NCBI GenBank assembly: GCA_019308525.1
Contig: JAFDIC010000033.1
Location: forward strand, 1-17,669
Length of the DNA: 17,669 bases
Reading direction: 5' to 3'
From: Deltaproteobacteria bacterium
GTDB taxonomy: Bacteria > Desulfobacterota > DSM-4660 > Desulfatiglandales > HGW-15
A model generated the notes under the pieces. The model did no database searches. It had not been told where the DNA came from and saw only the letters and a program-made list of their open reading frames with translations. Positions 1 to 7,531 of this stretch are shown here, piece after piece (within the stretch, counting starts at the first letter, position 1; each line of letters starts with the position of its first letter). The position numbers and the translations under genes are program-made.

Positions 1-1
1 T

Positions 2-670
2 CCCCTTTTTCGTTTGAAGGGCCACTACTTTGCCATCGCCACCATTGCGACCTCACTTGTCCTCAAGGATCTCTTTGAGGTGTGGAACTTTGTAGGTGCT
101 GCCCGGGGCCTCGAAATCTCGCCCATCAAGTATGACCCTCCTGATTTCCTGAGGCTGATCTTCAGGGAGGACGTGTACTATTACTACGTGATCCTGGGCT
201 TCTTCTTTTTGGGGATTCTCTACGTAAACTGGTTTCGTAAATCCCGGCTGGGGTTTCAACTTCGTTCAATCAAGGACAACGAAGAAGTGGCAAGGTCCCT
301 TGGGATCAACGTCCACTGGGCCAAGGTCAAGACCTATGCCATTGCCACGGCTTTCGTCAGCATGGTGGGTTCGTTTCATGCCTGCTATATCAAGAACATT
401 GAACCGGAAGACACCATGAGCCTTGATCTGTCCATCCTGATCGCCCTGATGGCAATGCTGGGGGGCGCAGGCTCCCTGTGGGGCCCTATTATCGGTGCCG
501 GCATTCTTATCCCCATGAAGAGCTATCTGAAAGAATGGTTGGGCGCCAGAGCCGGATTGCTAGGGATTGATCTTATTATTTATGCAATCATCATTATGCT
601 TGTCTCGGCAGCAGAGCCTCGCGGGATTTGGGGAATCGTTGAAAAAGTGAGGGGCAGGAGGGTAAGATAG
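2..670 (+). CDS. livM: LivM-type branched-chain amino acid/amide ABC transporter permease (3' part)
   Basis: Inner-membrane permease subunit of a Liv-type (HAAT family) importer for branched-chain amino acids, amides or urea-like compounds. The frame is open to the left edge, so the N-terminus lies outside the window; about 222 residues are visible. The first visible residues (LKGHYFAIATIA) match the conserved 'LRGHYFAIATLA' segment of LivM. Hydrophobic helices follow, then the cytoplasmic loop that couples to the ATPases (DNEEVARSLGINVHWAKVKTYAIA), then a Gly-rich helix (MAMLGGAGSLWGPIIGAG) typical of the family C-terminus. Its stop overlaps the livG GTG start by one base, which implies translational coupling. 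LivH and the periplasmic binding protein would be expected upstream. The family call is firm; the substrate cannot be read from the permease. Confidence 0.93.
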   Translation, partial: PLFRLKGHYFAIATIATSLVLKDLFEVWNFVGAARGLEISPIKYDPPDFLRLIFREDVYYYYVILGFFFLGILYVNWFRKSRLGFQLRSIKDNEEVARSLGINVHWAKVKTYAIATAFVSMVGSFHACYIKNIEPEDTMSLDLSILIALMAMLGGAGSLWGPIIGAGILIPMKSYLKEWLGARAGLLGIDLIIYAIIIMLVSAAEPRGIWGIVEKVRGRRVR

Positions 671-1434
671 TGCGCCTGCTCGAACTGCGAAATGTTACAA
701 AGTATTTCGGTGGTCTCAAGGCCAACGACGATATCTCATTCAGTCTCGAAGAGGGCGAACTGGTGGGCCTGATAGGGCCGAACGGAGCTGGAAAGACCAC
801 CCTGTTCAACTGCATCTCCGGATTGCATCCCGTGAGTTCCGGAGAGGTCCTTTTTGACGGGGAAAACATCACAGGGCTGAAGGCCCATGAAGTGGCACGC
901 CGCGGGTTGGCAAGGACTTTCCAGGTGTACGCGGCCTCTGGGGACCTCAGTGTGGAAGAAAACGTGATGGTCGGCTGCTTTATGAGAACCAGGTCCAGGG
1001 CCATTGCCAAGACCAGGGCAAATGAGATCCTTAAGGACCTGAACCTGCTGCCCCTTGCCCACCTCCTGGTAAGTGAACTCCCTGTGGCAGCGCAGAAAAA
1101 AGTGACCATGGCAACGGCACTTGCAACAGGGCCGAAATTGCTCCTGCTGGACGAAGTGGCCGCGGGGCTTAATCCCGTTGAAATAGAAGAGATCATGACC
1201 GTGATCAGGCACATTCACAGGGATCTCGGCATTACGGTAATGCTGATCGAGCACGTGATGGAATTGGTCATGAAGGTCACCCAGAGAGTAATAGTGCTGG
1301 ATTACGGAAAGAAGATAGCTGATGGGAAGCCCGAGACTGTTGCCAGGGATCCGCGTGTGATCAAGGCCTATCTTGGCGAAAAGTATGTCCGGGAGCATAC
1401 CGGGGAGCTGAGCGAGCCCCGGGGCCTTGAGTGA
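670..1434 (+). CDS. livG: LivG-type ABC transporter ATP-binding protein
   Basis: First of the two cytoplasmic ATPases that power the Liv-type importer; 254 residues, normal for LivG. Walker A is GPNGAGKTT at about residues 36-44, followed by the LivG-type 'GLARTFQ' Q-loop near residue 80. Walker B is LLLLDEV near 157-163, with AAGLNPVE after it and the H-loop in 'VMLIEHVM'. The signature motif is unusual: where LSGGQ or LSYGQ is expected the protein has LPVAAQKK. From memory, some LivG subfamilies carry a similar degenerate signature with LDEV instead of LDEP, so this is not by itself a sign of decay. The GTG start at 670 overlaps the livM stop, and the 3' end overlaps the next frame by 4 bases (GTGA). 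The gene is intact and very likely co-transcribed with livM and livF. Confidence 0.93.
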   Translation: MRLLELRNVTKYFGGLKANDDISFSLEEGELVGLIGPNGAGKTTLFNCISGLHPVSSGEVLFDGENITGLKAHEVARRGLARTFQVYAASGDLSVEENVMVGCFMRTRSRAIAKTRANEILKDLNLLPLAHLLVSELPVAAQKKVTMATALATGPKLLLLDEVAAGLNPVEIEEIMTVIRHIHRDLGITVMLIEHVMELVMKVTQRVIVLDYGKKIADGKPETVARDPRVIKAYLGEKYVREHTGELSEPRGLE

Positions 1435-2180
1435 ACTCCCATAGTATGAAGGATGTAAGAATGAAGCAGCGGGTCATCCTGGAAACGAGAGATATCAAGG
1501 TACGGTATTCCGGGCTTGCGGTGCTCCAGGGTGTTTCCGTGTCCCTGGCTGAAGGGGAGACCGTTTGTGTACTCGGATCCAACGGCGCAGGCAAATCCAC
1601 GCTCCTCCGGGCAATAATGGGGGCCCAAAAAGTATCCGACGGCCGGATAGTGTTTATGGGCTGTGAAATCCAAAGGCTCAGGACAGAGCAGATCGTCAGG
1701 CTGGGGATAGTCTATGTTCCAGAGGAAAAGATGCTCTTCGGTCCCCTTTCTGTGGAAGAGAATCTCTTGCTGGGCTCCTATGTCCTGAACGAAAAGAAAG
1801 AGATTTAAGAATCCCTGGAGTTCGTCTATACCCTTTTTCCTGCTCTCAAGGCAAGAAGGGGCCAGGCCGCATCCACGCTTTCCGGTGGTGAGCAGCAGAT
1901 GGTTGCAATTGGCCGGGGCTTGATGTTCAGGCCCCGGGTCCTCATGCTCGATGAGCCGTCTCTGGGTCTGGCGCCCCTTTTGGTGGACGAGGTCCTGTAT
2001 ACCGTGAGAGAGCTGAAGAAGCAGGGCATATGCATCCTCCTGGTGGAGCAGAATGTGCGGGAGGCCCTTGACATGGCTGACAGGGGATATATTCTCCAGA
2101 CCGGAAGGATCGTCGCCCACGGCAGGGGAAGGGAACTGATCGAGAATGATATCCTTCGCACCGCCTTCCTGGGAATCTAG
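1431..2180 (+). pseudogene. livF: LivF-type ABC transporter ATP-binding protein interrupted by an in-frame TAA
   Basis: Second ATPase of the Liv importer. A single frame from a GTG at 1431 (4-base overlap with livG) to the TAG ending at 2180 encodes a full-length LivF of about 249 codons, except for one TAA at 1806-1808, after residue 125. Walker A (GSNGAGKS) lies before the stop. The perfect signature (TLSGGEQQ), Walker B (VLMLDEPS), 'GLAPLLVDE' and 'ILLVEQNV' lie after it, with no shift of frame. ATG codons at 1446 and 1461 are alternative starts. A restart after the stop could not give a working ATPase, because the next ATG (1899) is beyond the signature motif. TAA has no usual recoding mechanism, unlike TGA or TAG. 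A recent nonsense mutation or a sequencing/assembly error are both possible; the rest of the frame shows no other damage. Confidence 0.88.
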
Positions 2181-2287
2181 CCCGTTGCTTACCCAGGGCA
2201 TCGAGGGTATGTCCCATCACCTGTCCGTGAGCGTGGCGCGAGACCGGAGATTTGTCGATAGGCCAACATGATAGGCCGGGTGTTTCA

Positions 2288-4264
2288 ATGATCGTATTGG
2301 GTGTTGATACAGGAGGAACGTTTACGGACTTTATTTTCAAAGAAGGCGACAAGTGGTCTGTGTACAAGACCCTTTCCACCCCATCTGATCCGTCGATCGC
2401 GGTGCTTAGAGGGTTGAGACAGGGAAGCCCCGGGGAAAAGAAGAGGATTACCCATGGGTCTACTGTGGCCACCAACGCGATACTGGAAAGAAAGGGGTCA
2501 AAGACGGCCCTCATCACCAACAAGGGCTTCGAAGACGTCATCGAGATCGGCCGGCAGCACAGGAGCAGGCTTTACGACCTTGCCTACCGCAGAGACCCTC
2601 ACATTGTCCCATGCAACCTGAGGTTCGGTGTCCCTGGTAGAATCCTCCACACCGGAGAAGAACTGGAACCCCTGGACACTGGAGAGGCACGCAAGATCGT
2701 CAGCCGGATCGAGGAACTCAAAGTTGAATCCGTGGGGGTCTGCCTGTTGTTCTCCTATATAAATCCCTCCCACGAGACCATGATCAGGGACCTGCTCCAT
2801 GGCATGGATGTATCCGTGTCCCTTTCACACGAGATCCTGGCCGAGTTCCGAGAATTCGAAAGAACCTCCACTACCCTGATCAATGCCTATGTGTGCCGCA
2901 AGATGGAAAGCTATATCGGCCACCTCCTCAGCGGCCTTGATGAAGAGGATACCCTCAGCATCATGCAATCCAACGGGGGGAGTATTTCGGCCGCAACGGC
3001 CATGAGAGAGTCCGTGAGGACAATACTCTCGGGCCCCGCAGGGGGCGTTGTCGGGGCCTTTGAAATAGGCAAGATGGCAGGCTACCCGAAGCTCATTACC
3101 TTTGACATGGGGGGAACCTCCACGGACGTATGCCTCCTGGATGGGGCCCTGTCCCTGACCGTGGAATCAGAAATTGCAGGTTACCCCATTAAAGTGCCGA
3201 TGATTGATATCCATACGGTTGGGGCAGGCGGAGGATCCATTGCGTTTCTGGATGAAGGAGGTTCCCTGAGGGTGGGGCCTGAAAGCGCTGGGGCCGATCC
3301 CGGCCCCATTTGTTACGGCAAAGGTCAGAAGATAACCGTCACGGATGCAAACCTGTTCCTGGGCCGGTTGATCCCGGACCATTTTCTGGGTGGAGGGATG
3401 GAGCTCCGGGTTGAAAGGGTCTATCCCTACTTTGAAAAGATGGCGGCGGAGGCAGGGCTTTCTCCCCTTGAGCTGGCCGAGGGCATCCTTTCGGTCACCA
3501 ATACCTCAATGGAAAAGGCAATAAGGGTGATTTCCGTGGAGAGGGGCTTTGATCCGAGGGAATTCACTCTTTTGTGTTTCGGCGGGGCGGGCGGTATGCA
3601 CGCCCCGTTCCTTGCGAGGCTCCTCAACATTCCAAGGGTGCTCATACCCAGGAACCCGGGGATCCTCTCCGCCCTGGGCATGCTCATGGCAGATATCATA
3701 AAAGACTATTCCATCACAGTCATGACAAACGAGCACACCTCTACGAGGGAGCAGCTCTCTCGCGGATTCCGCAACCTGGAGCAAAGGGGAATGGAGGATC
3801 TTCTCGGAGAGGGCATATCGGGTGAGAACGTGCTCCTTGAGAGGTACCTGGACATGCGCTATGAAGGGCAATCTTACGAGATTATCGTTCCCTTTGACGA
3901 AGACTACATAAAGGGCTTTCATGAACTCCATGAGAAAACTTACGGGTACCGCAATGAAGACAAGACCGTTGAAATCGTCAACCTGAGACTGAGGGCGCGA
4001 GGGGTCCCGGATAAACCGAAATTCAAGAGGGCCCGAAAACTGGTCGAAAAGATCCCTCCCGGGGCCCTTCTGGGGGAAAGGGAGGTGATATTCGACGGCA
4101 AGGCCATCAAGGCCCTGATCCTGGACAGGGAAAAGCTTCTTCCAGGGAATCGGGTAAAGGAACCGGCCGTCGTGGTCGAGTACTCGTCCACCACGGTCAT
4201 CCCCCCGTTTGCCCGGGGGGTTGTGGACGAACTGGGAAACATCGTCCTTGAAATCGCACAGTGA
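2288..4264 (+). CDS. hyuA: Hydantoinase/oxoprolinase subunit A family protein (HyuA-like)
   Basis: Cytoplasmic ATP-dependent amidohydrolase or carboxylase subunit of the HyuA/oxoprolinase family (ASKHA-type ATPase fold); 658 residues with the chosen start, normal for HyuA. The phosphate-binding motif DTGGTFTD is at residues 7-14. A second nucleotide-binding loop (FDMGGTSTDV) lies near 272 and a third glycine-rich motif (FGGAGGMHA) near 431. The ATG at 2288 is chosen because it puts DTGGTFTD at the usual distance from the N-terminus; an in-frame TTG at 2252 would add 12 unconserved residues. The visible ribosome-binding site is weak. hyuB follows after 12 bp. Members of this family act on hydantoins, N-methylhydantoin, 5-oxoproline, lactams or, as carboxylases, on acetone- or acetophenone-like ketones. 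The sequence alone does not say which, but linkage to a Liv importer favours an amide or amino-acid-like substrate. Confidence 0.92.
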   Translation: MIVLGVDTGGTFTDFIFKEGDKWSVYKTLSTPSDPSIAVLRGLRQGSPGEKKRITHGSTVATNAILERKGSKTALITNKGFEDVIEIGRQHRSRLYDLAYRRDPHIVPCNLRFGVPGRILHTGEELEPLDTGEARKIVSRIEELKVESVGVCLLFSYINPSHETMIRDLLHGMDVSVSLSHEILAEFREFERTSTTLINAYVCRKMESYIGHLLSGLDEEDTLSIMQSNGGSISAATAMRESVRTILSGPAGGVVGAFEIGKMAGYPKLITFDMGGTSTDVCLLDGALSLTVESEIAGYPIKVPMIDIHTVGAGGGSIAFLDEGGSLRVGPESAGADPGPICYGKGQKITVTDANLFLGRLIPDHFLGGGMELRVERVYPYFEKMAAEAGLSPLELAEGILSVTNTSMEKAIRVISVERGFDPREFTLLCFGGAGGMHAPFLARLLNIPRVLIPRNPGILSALGMLMADIIKDYSITVMTNEHTSTREQLSRGFRNLEQRGMEDLLGEGISGENVLLERYLDMRYEGQSYEIIVPFDEDYIKGFHELHEKTYGYRNEDKTVEIVNLRLRARGVPDKPKFKRARKLVEKIPPGALLGEREVIFDGKAIKALILDREKLLPGNRVKEPAVVVEYSSTTVIPPFARGVVDELGNIVLEIAQ

Positions 4265-4276
4265 GACAATAGGGCC

Positions 4277-5839
4277 ATGAAAGTCAATCCCATCCTCCTG
4301 GAAGTATTCAAGAATCGGTTTTCTTCCATCTCGGAAGAGATGGGTGTCACCCTTACCAGGACAGCCTTTTCTCCTAACATCAAGGAGAGGAGGGATCTTT
4401 CCTGCGCGGTCTTTGACCGGGAAGGTAACATGATCGCCCAGGCAGCCCATATCCCCGTCCACCTCGGCTCGATGCCCATGTCCGTCAAATCGGCCATTGA
4501 CGCGCACCCCTTCCGGGAAGGGGACATGGTCATGCTGAATGATCCCTTCAAGGGCGGTACGCACCTGCCTGACATCACCATAGTCGCACCGGTATTTGCA
4601 GGCCAGGAGACGCCACGCTTCTATGTTGCAAACAGGGCCCACCACGCTGACGTGGGTGGAATGAGCTCAGGATCCATGCCCCTTTCCACCTCCCTGTTTC
4701 AGGAAGGTATCATCATTCCGCCCCTAAAGATCGTTGAAAAGGGCAGGATCGACCGCAAGATAATGGGCTTTCTCCTCAACAATGTAAGGACCCCGTCAGA
4801 AAGGGAGGGGGACTTTTCCGCCCAGATCATGGCCAATATCACTGGAGTGAGGAGGACCGAGGAACTCATCAAGAAGTACACGGTTGAAACCGTGGAATTC
4901 TACGCACAAAATCTCATGAGCTACGCGGAACAGGTAACCCGTAAGGCCGTCAAAGGTATCCCGGACGGCACTTACACGTTCCAGGACTTCATGGACGATG
5001 ACGGGCTTGCAGCGGAGAAGATAAGGGTCCACGTGGCGATCACGGTGAAGGGCGACGAGGCCGTGCTGGACTTTCGAAAGTCGGACTTGCAGGTGAGGGG
5101 AAGCATCAACGGGGTGTATGCCATTACACTCTCGGCGGTGCTCTACGTGTTCCGCTCCCTGGTTGACATGGATATACCGACGAACGCAGGTTGCCTCAGG
5201 CCTGTCAAGGTCATCACAAAAGATGGAACCGTGGTGGATGCAGAGTTCCCGGCCGCGGTTGCCGGGGGAAACGTGGAATTGTCTCAACGAATCGTCGACG
5301 TGATACTGGGTGCACTCTCAAATGCCATGCCCGAAAAGATCCCGGCTGCCAGCCAGGGGACCATGAACAATGTTACCATTGGAGGGATCGACCCGAGAAC
5401 AGGAAGGCCCTTTGCATACTATGAAACGATAGGTGGGGGAATGGGGGCCTCAGCCAAAGGCCACGGGGAAAGCGCTGTCCACTGTCACATGACAAACACC
5501 ATGAATACACCCATCGAGGCGCTCGAGTATTCCTATCCCCTCCTGGTAAGGGAGTACTCGATCCGCAGGGGTTCGGGCGGCCCGGGGAAACACAGGGGAG
5601 GCGACGGTATCATAAGGGAAATACAAACCCTCTCCGATGCTGAGGTCACGGTCTTGTCCGAGAGGAGAAAGATTGCCCCTTACGGCCTCTTCGGCGGAAG
5701 GCCCGGTACGCCGGGCAAAAATATCATTATCCGCGCAGGGAAAAGGGAAGATCGCCCGGGAAAGTTTTTTGCCTCCCTGAAAAAGGGAGACGTTCTCCGT
5801 ATTGAGACCCCGGGCGGCGGTGCTTACGGAGCAGAATGA
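4277..5839 (+). CDS. hyuB: Hydantoinase/oxoprolinase subunit B family protein (HyuB-like)
   Basis: Partner subunit of HyuA; 520 residues, within the usual 510-600 range. The N-terminus (NPILLEVFKNRFSSISEEMG) is the characteristic HyuB opening. HHADVGG near residues 121-127 is the conserved His/Asp motif thought to bind metal in this family. A glycine-rich core (ETIGGGMGA) and the 'HMTNTMNTPIEALE' block lie near 382-416, and the C-terminus is the typical 'RRGSGGPGKHRGGDG' plus 'ERRKIAPYGLFGG'. In the family, HyuA activates the substrate with ATP and HyuB completes ring opening or carboxylation. The gene lies 12 bp after hyuA and is surely co-transcribed with it. No obvious terminator was seen in the 48 bp before the convergent gene. 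Confidence 0.93.
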   Translation: MKVNPILLEVFKNRFSSISEEMGVTLTRTAFSPNIKERRDLSCAVFDREGNMIAQAAHIPVHLGSMPMSVKSAIDAHPFREGDMVMLNDPFKGGTHLPDITIVAPVFAGQETPRFYVANRAHHADVGGMSSGSMPLSTSLFQEGIIIPPLKIVEKGRIDRKIMGFLLNNVRTPSEREGDFSAQIMANITGVRRTEELIKKYTVETVEFYAQNLMSYAEQVTRKAVKGIPDGTYTFQDFMDDDGLAAEKIRVHVAITVKGDEAVLDFRKSDLQVRGSINGVYAITLSAVLYVFRSLVDMDIPTNAGCLRPVKVITKDGTVVDAEFPAAVAGGNVELSQRIVDVILGALSNAMPEKIPAASQGTMNNVTIGGIDPRTGRPFAYYETIGGGMGASAKGHGESAVHCHMTNTMNTPIEALEYSYPLLVREYSIRRGSGGPGKHRGGDGIIREIQTLSDAEVTVLSERRKIAPYGLFGGRPGTPGKNIIIRAGKREDRPGKFFASLKKGDVLRIETPGGGAYGAE

Positions 5840-5887
5840 TCAGGCACAACCTTCAAGCTCAGCGCAAATGATATGATGGAGGGTGAG

Positions 5888-6805
5888 TCACTCCCGGAAT
5901 ATCCTGTCCCGAACATACTCGATACCCATCTTGACGTCGGCCTCGTGGATACCGAACCTCAACTCGACAACATGTATTATACCTCTTCTCGGTACGGCGT
6001 CCAGGACGCTGAAATCGATTTCGCCGGTGCCCGGGGCCAAATGATCTTCAAGCCCCCTTGCATCGTGCAGGTGAACTCCCACAAGACGATCTCCGTACTC
6101 CTCCAGCAGTTCTCCGGGCCTCATAATGCCAAGGACCTCGTTTGCGTGGGCATGGCCCATATCATGCCAGTAACCAATGGGGGAGCCTTCAAACTCCTCA
6201 AATATCGTGCGGAAATTCTCCAGGGTCGGCAACTCGTGGTAGTAGTATCGGTTCTCGAGGCCCAGCAGTATACCCTCTTCATCCGCCACTCCTACCAGAT
6301 CCTCTAGGCTCAGGAGCAGCTTTGAGAGGTGCCCTGGATTGAGCCTGTCCCTCTCCCTTATCTTGCTTTGGATAAACCCTCTTGCTGCATCCGTATTTAT
6401 CACCCCGGTCTCGTAAAATCGAAGGATTTTCTCCCACTCCCTGTCCATCTCCGTGTAACCGCAGTGAAGGACCACGGCGGAGGCACCGAAATCAGCGGTA
6501 TGCCTTATGGTCTCAGTGGTCCAACTGACGGCCCTCCGCCTCTCCTCATCATCAAGGGAGCAGAGGGAAAACAGGTCCCCTCCCCCGCCTGAACCAGCCA
6601 TAATCCATGGTACTGGGAAATAATTATGTACGCTGACCACCCTGAGCTCGGAACGCCCCAGCGCCTCTCTTACCTGTCTGCAAGTGGACCCATCAATCCG
6701 GTAGTCCAGCTCTATCCCCTCGATTTCAAAACGTTCCAGATAATGGACTATCGCCTCTCCCTCTCTTGTCCCTCTCGATACCAATGATGTTGAAAGCGCA
6801 ATCAT
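5888..6805 (-). CDS. Sugar phosphate isomerase/epimerase family TIM-barrel protein
   Basis: Predicted soluble metal-dependent TIM-barrel enzyme of the xylose isomerase-like/AP endonuclease 2 family; 305 residues, typical length. The expected metal-site pattern is readable in order: Glu in 'LGLENRYYYHE' (about residue 184), Asp and His in 'YWHDMGHAHANE' (about 217-222), His in 'VGVHLHDARG' (about 247), and Glu in the last strand 'IHVVELRFG' (about 282). The N-terminus (ALSTSLV...GIELDYRIDG) and 'VVLHCGYTEMD' fit the early barrel strands. Members isomerise or epimerise sugars, inosose or hydroxypyruvate; the substrate here is unknown. The ATG at 6805 has only a weak ribosome-binding site. The gene converges on hyuB with 48 bp between the stops, so it is not part of that operon, though a related catabolic role is possible. 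Confidence 0.85.
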   Translation of the reverse strand: MIALSTSLVSRGTREGEAIVHYLERFEIEGIELDYRIDGSTCRQVREALGRSELRVVSVHNYFPVPWIMAGSGGGGDLFSLCSLDDEERRRAVSWTTETIRHTADFGASAVVLHCGYTEMDREWEKILRFYETGVINTDAARGFIQSKIRERDRLNPGHLSKLLLSLEDLVGVADEEGILLGLENRYYYHELPTLENFRTIFEEFEGSPIGYWHDMGHAHANEVLGIMRPGELLEEYGDRLVGVHLHDARGLEDHLAPGTGEIDFSVLDAVPRRGIIHVVELRFGIHEADVKMGIEYVRDRIFRE

Positions 6806-7039
6806 GAAAGTAGTACCTGTTCATGCACTTATTGTCCTTAGAGCCATACTGATCACGAATCTTGCCTTCTTTTACACAACCTAGCACGATCACCCGACGG
6901 CCACAAGTCCTTTACACCCCCACCGCCTGCCGCGAAAAAAAGCCGGCTAAGGAAAAAGCCCAGGATACAATTGTCAATGGCTCAGCTTTGACCCCTCCTT
7001 CATAAGCTTATGAATTCGAAGTGGATCCACGCTTTCACC

Positions 7040-7187
7040 GAGCAAAGGGGTGTCTTGCTTCAGGCGGAATTGGAGTTTTTTTGGGGTGACCTTTTGGGGC
7101 TCCAGGTAGATGTAAGATGTAGTCCCCAAGCGAGATATCCGGAAGGAGTTGAGGGAGGAGATTATTGGAAAGGCTGTGTACCTATGA
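7040..7187 (+). pseudogene. MntA-type nucleotidyltransferase (antitoxin) C-terminal relic, frameshifted
   Basis: Remnant of a minimal nucleotidyltransferase of the MNT/HepT toxin-antitoxin type. One frame gives ELEFFWGDLLGLQVDV up to 7114, matching the family's 'LEDLLGRKVDLV' segment. The expected continuation DVVPKRDIRKELREEIIG and then KAVYL* is found only in the next frame, from 7116 to the TGA at 7185-7187. The shift is explained exactly by a tandem duplication of AGATGTA (7108-7114 and 7115-7121): removing one copy restores a continuous frame. The N-terminal half with the catalytic GSx(10)DxD motif was not found upstream, so the gene is also truncated; the 5' limit given is approximate. 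Its stop overlaps the HepT ATG by 4 bases (ATGA), the usual arrangement of the intact pair. Confidence 0.72.
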
Positions 7188-7463
7188 CAGGAGAGGTGAG
7201 CATCTTGGTCAAGGACATCCTGGACAACATGAAGAAGGCCGAGAGCTTTGTCGGTATGATGTCTCGAGAGACATTCTTGGAAGGATGAAAGAACTTGCTA
7301 CGCCGTTCAAAGCTCGGTGGAAATCAGAGCGGCTGGACCTGAGCGAAAGAAAACTGCCCCCACCCATCACATCTCCCTAATTACCGGGGACGAGATTGAG
7401 AGGATGTCTTTTGAAGCCTTTTATCCGTCTCTGCTTGGAAGACTCGACTCCCTGCAAACATGA
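7184..7463 (+). pseudogene. HepT-like (DUF86) toxin relic, frameshifted and truncated
   Basis: Remnant of the HEPN-family RNase toxin partner of MntA. From the ATG at 7184 the frame reads ILVKDILDNMKKAESFVGMM, then SRETFLE, which fits the HepT N-terminus ('YLRDILEAIEKIERFVEGMSFEEFL'). It then hits a TGA at 7286-7288. One extra base at about 7283-7284 explains this: in the next frame the sequence continues DERTCYAVQSSVEI, matching the family's 'DEKTCYAVIRALEIIGEA'. Similarity ends near 7325; the remaining open frame to the TGA at 7461-7463 is not recognisable, and the catalytic Rx(4-6)H segment is missing. The toxin cannot be active. Recognition rests on family motifs read by eye in two frames. 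Confidence 0.7.
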
Positions 7464-7508
7464 TGTTCCTTTCGCGTGAAATTGCGCAACATTATTTCAC
7501 CGGGGACT

Positions 7509-7531
7509 AGCTCAGCAATAGCTGAGTTTTT
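7509..7531 (+). terminator. Rho-independent terminator-like hairpin
   Basis: Perfect 6-bp stem CTCAGC (7511-7516) / GCTGAG (7521-7526) with loop AATA, extendable by a G-U and an A-U pair at the base, followed by TTTTT at 7527-7531. It lies after the HepT relic on the + strand. The stem is only moderately GC-rich, and a second, incompatible hairpin uses part of the same arm. Confidence 0.5.

Noticed and set aside
1806..1808. Recoding (selenocysteine or pyrrolysine) at the livF stop
   Set aside because: The codon is TAA, which is neither TGA nor TAG, and no recoding structure is evident downstream.
1368..2201. 277-codon minus-strand frame across livF
   Set aside because: Antisense shadow of the livF coding region, whose + strand translation holds all ABC ATPase motifs on both sides of the TAA.
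3506..4645. 379-codon minus-strand frame across hyuA and hyuB
   Set aside because: Long antisense frame produced by GC-rich codon usage; no motifs, while the + strand genes are unmistakable.
5873..6307. 144-codon + strand frame opposite the TIM-barrel gene
   Set aside because: Antisense shadow; the minus-strand frame carries the conserved metal-ligand motifs.
6920..6965. AGCCGGCT followed by T-run on the minus strand as a terminator
   Set aside because: The palindrome has no room for a loop, and it lies upstream rather than downstream of the minus-strand TIM-barrel gene.
7010..7288. 92-codon + strand frame from 7010
   Set aside because: It fuses the end of one broken gene (MntA) in one frame with the start of the next (HepT) through a frameshifted linker; it is not a real protein.
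7501..7530. tRNA-like start GGGGACTAGCTCAGC
   Set aside because: It resembles the acceptor and D-arm start of a tRNA, but no anticodon arm, T-arm (GGTTCGAATCC-type) or matching acceptor 3' strand follows. A hairpin with a T-tract explains it better.
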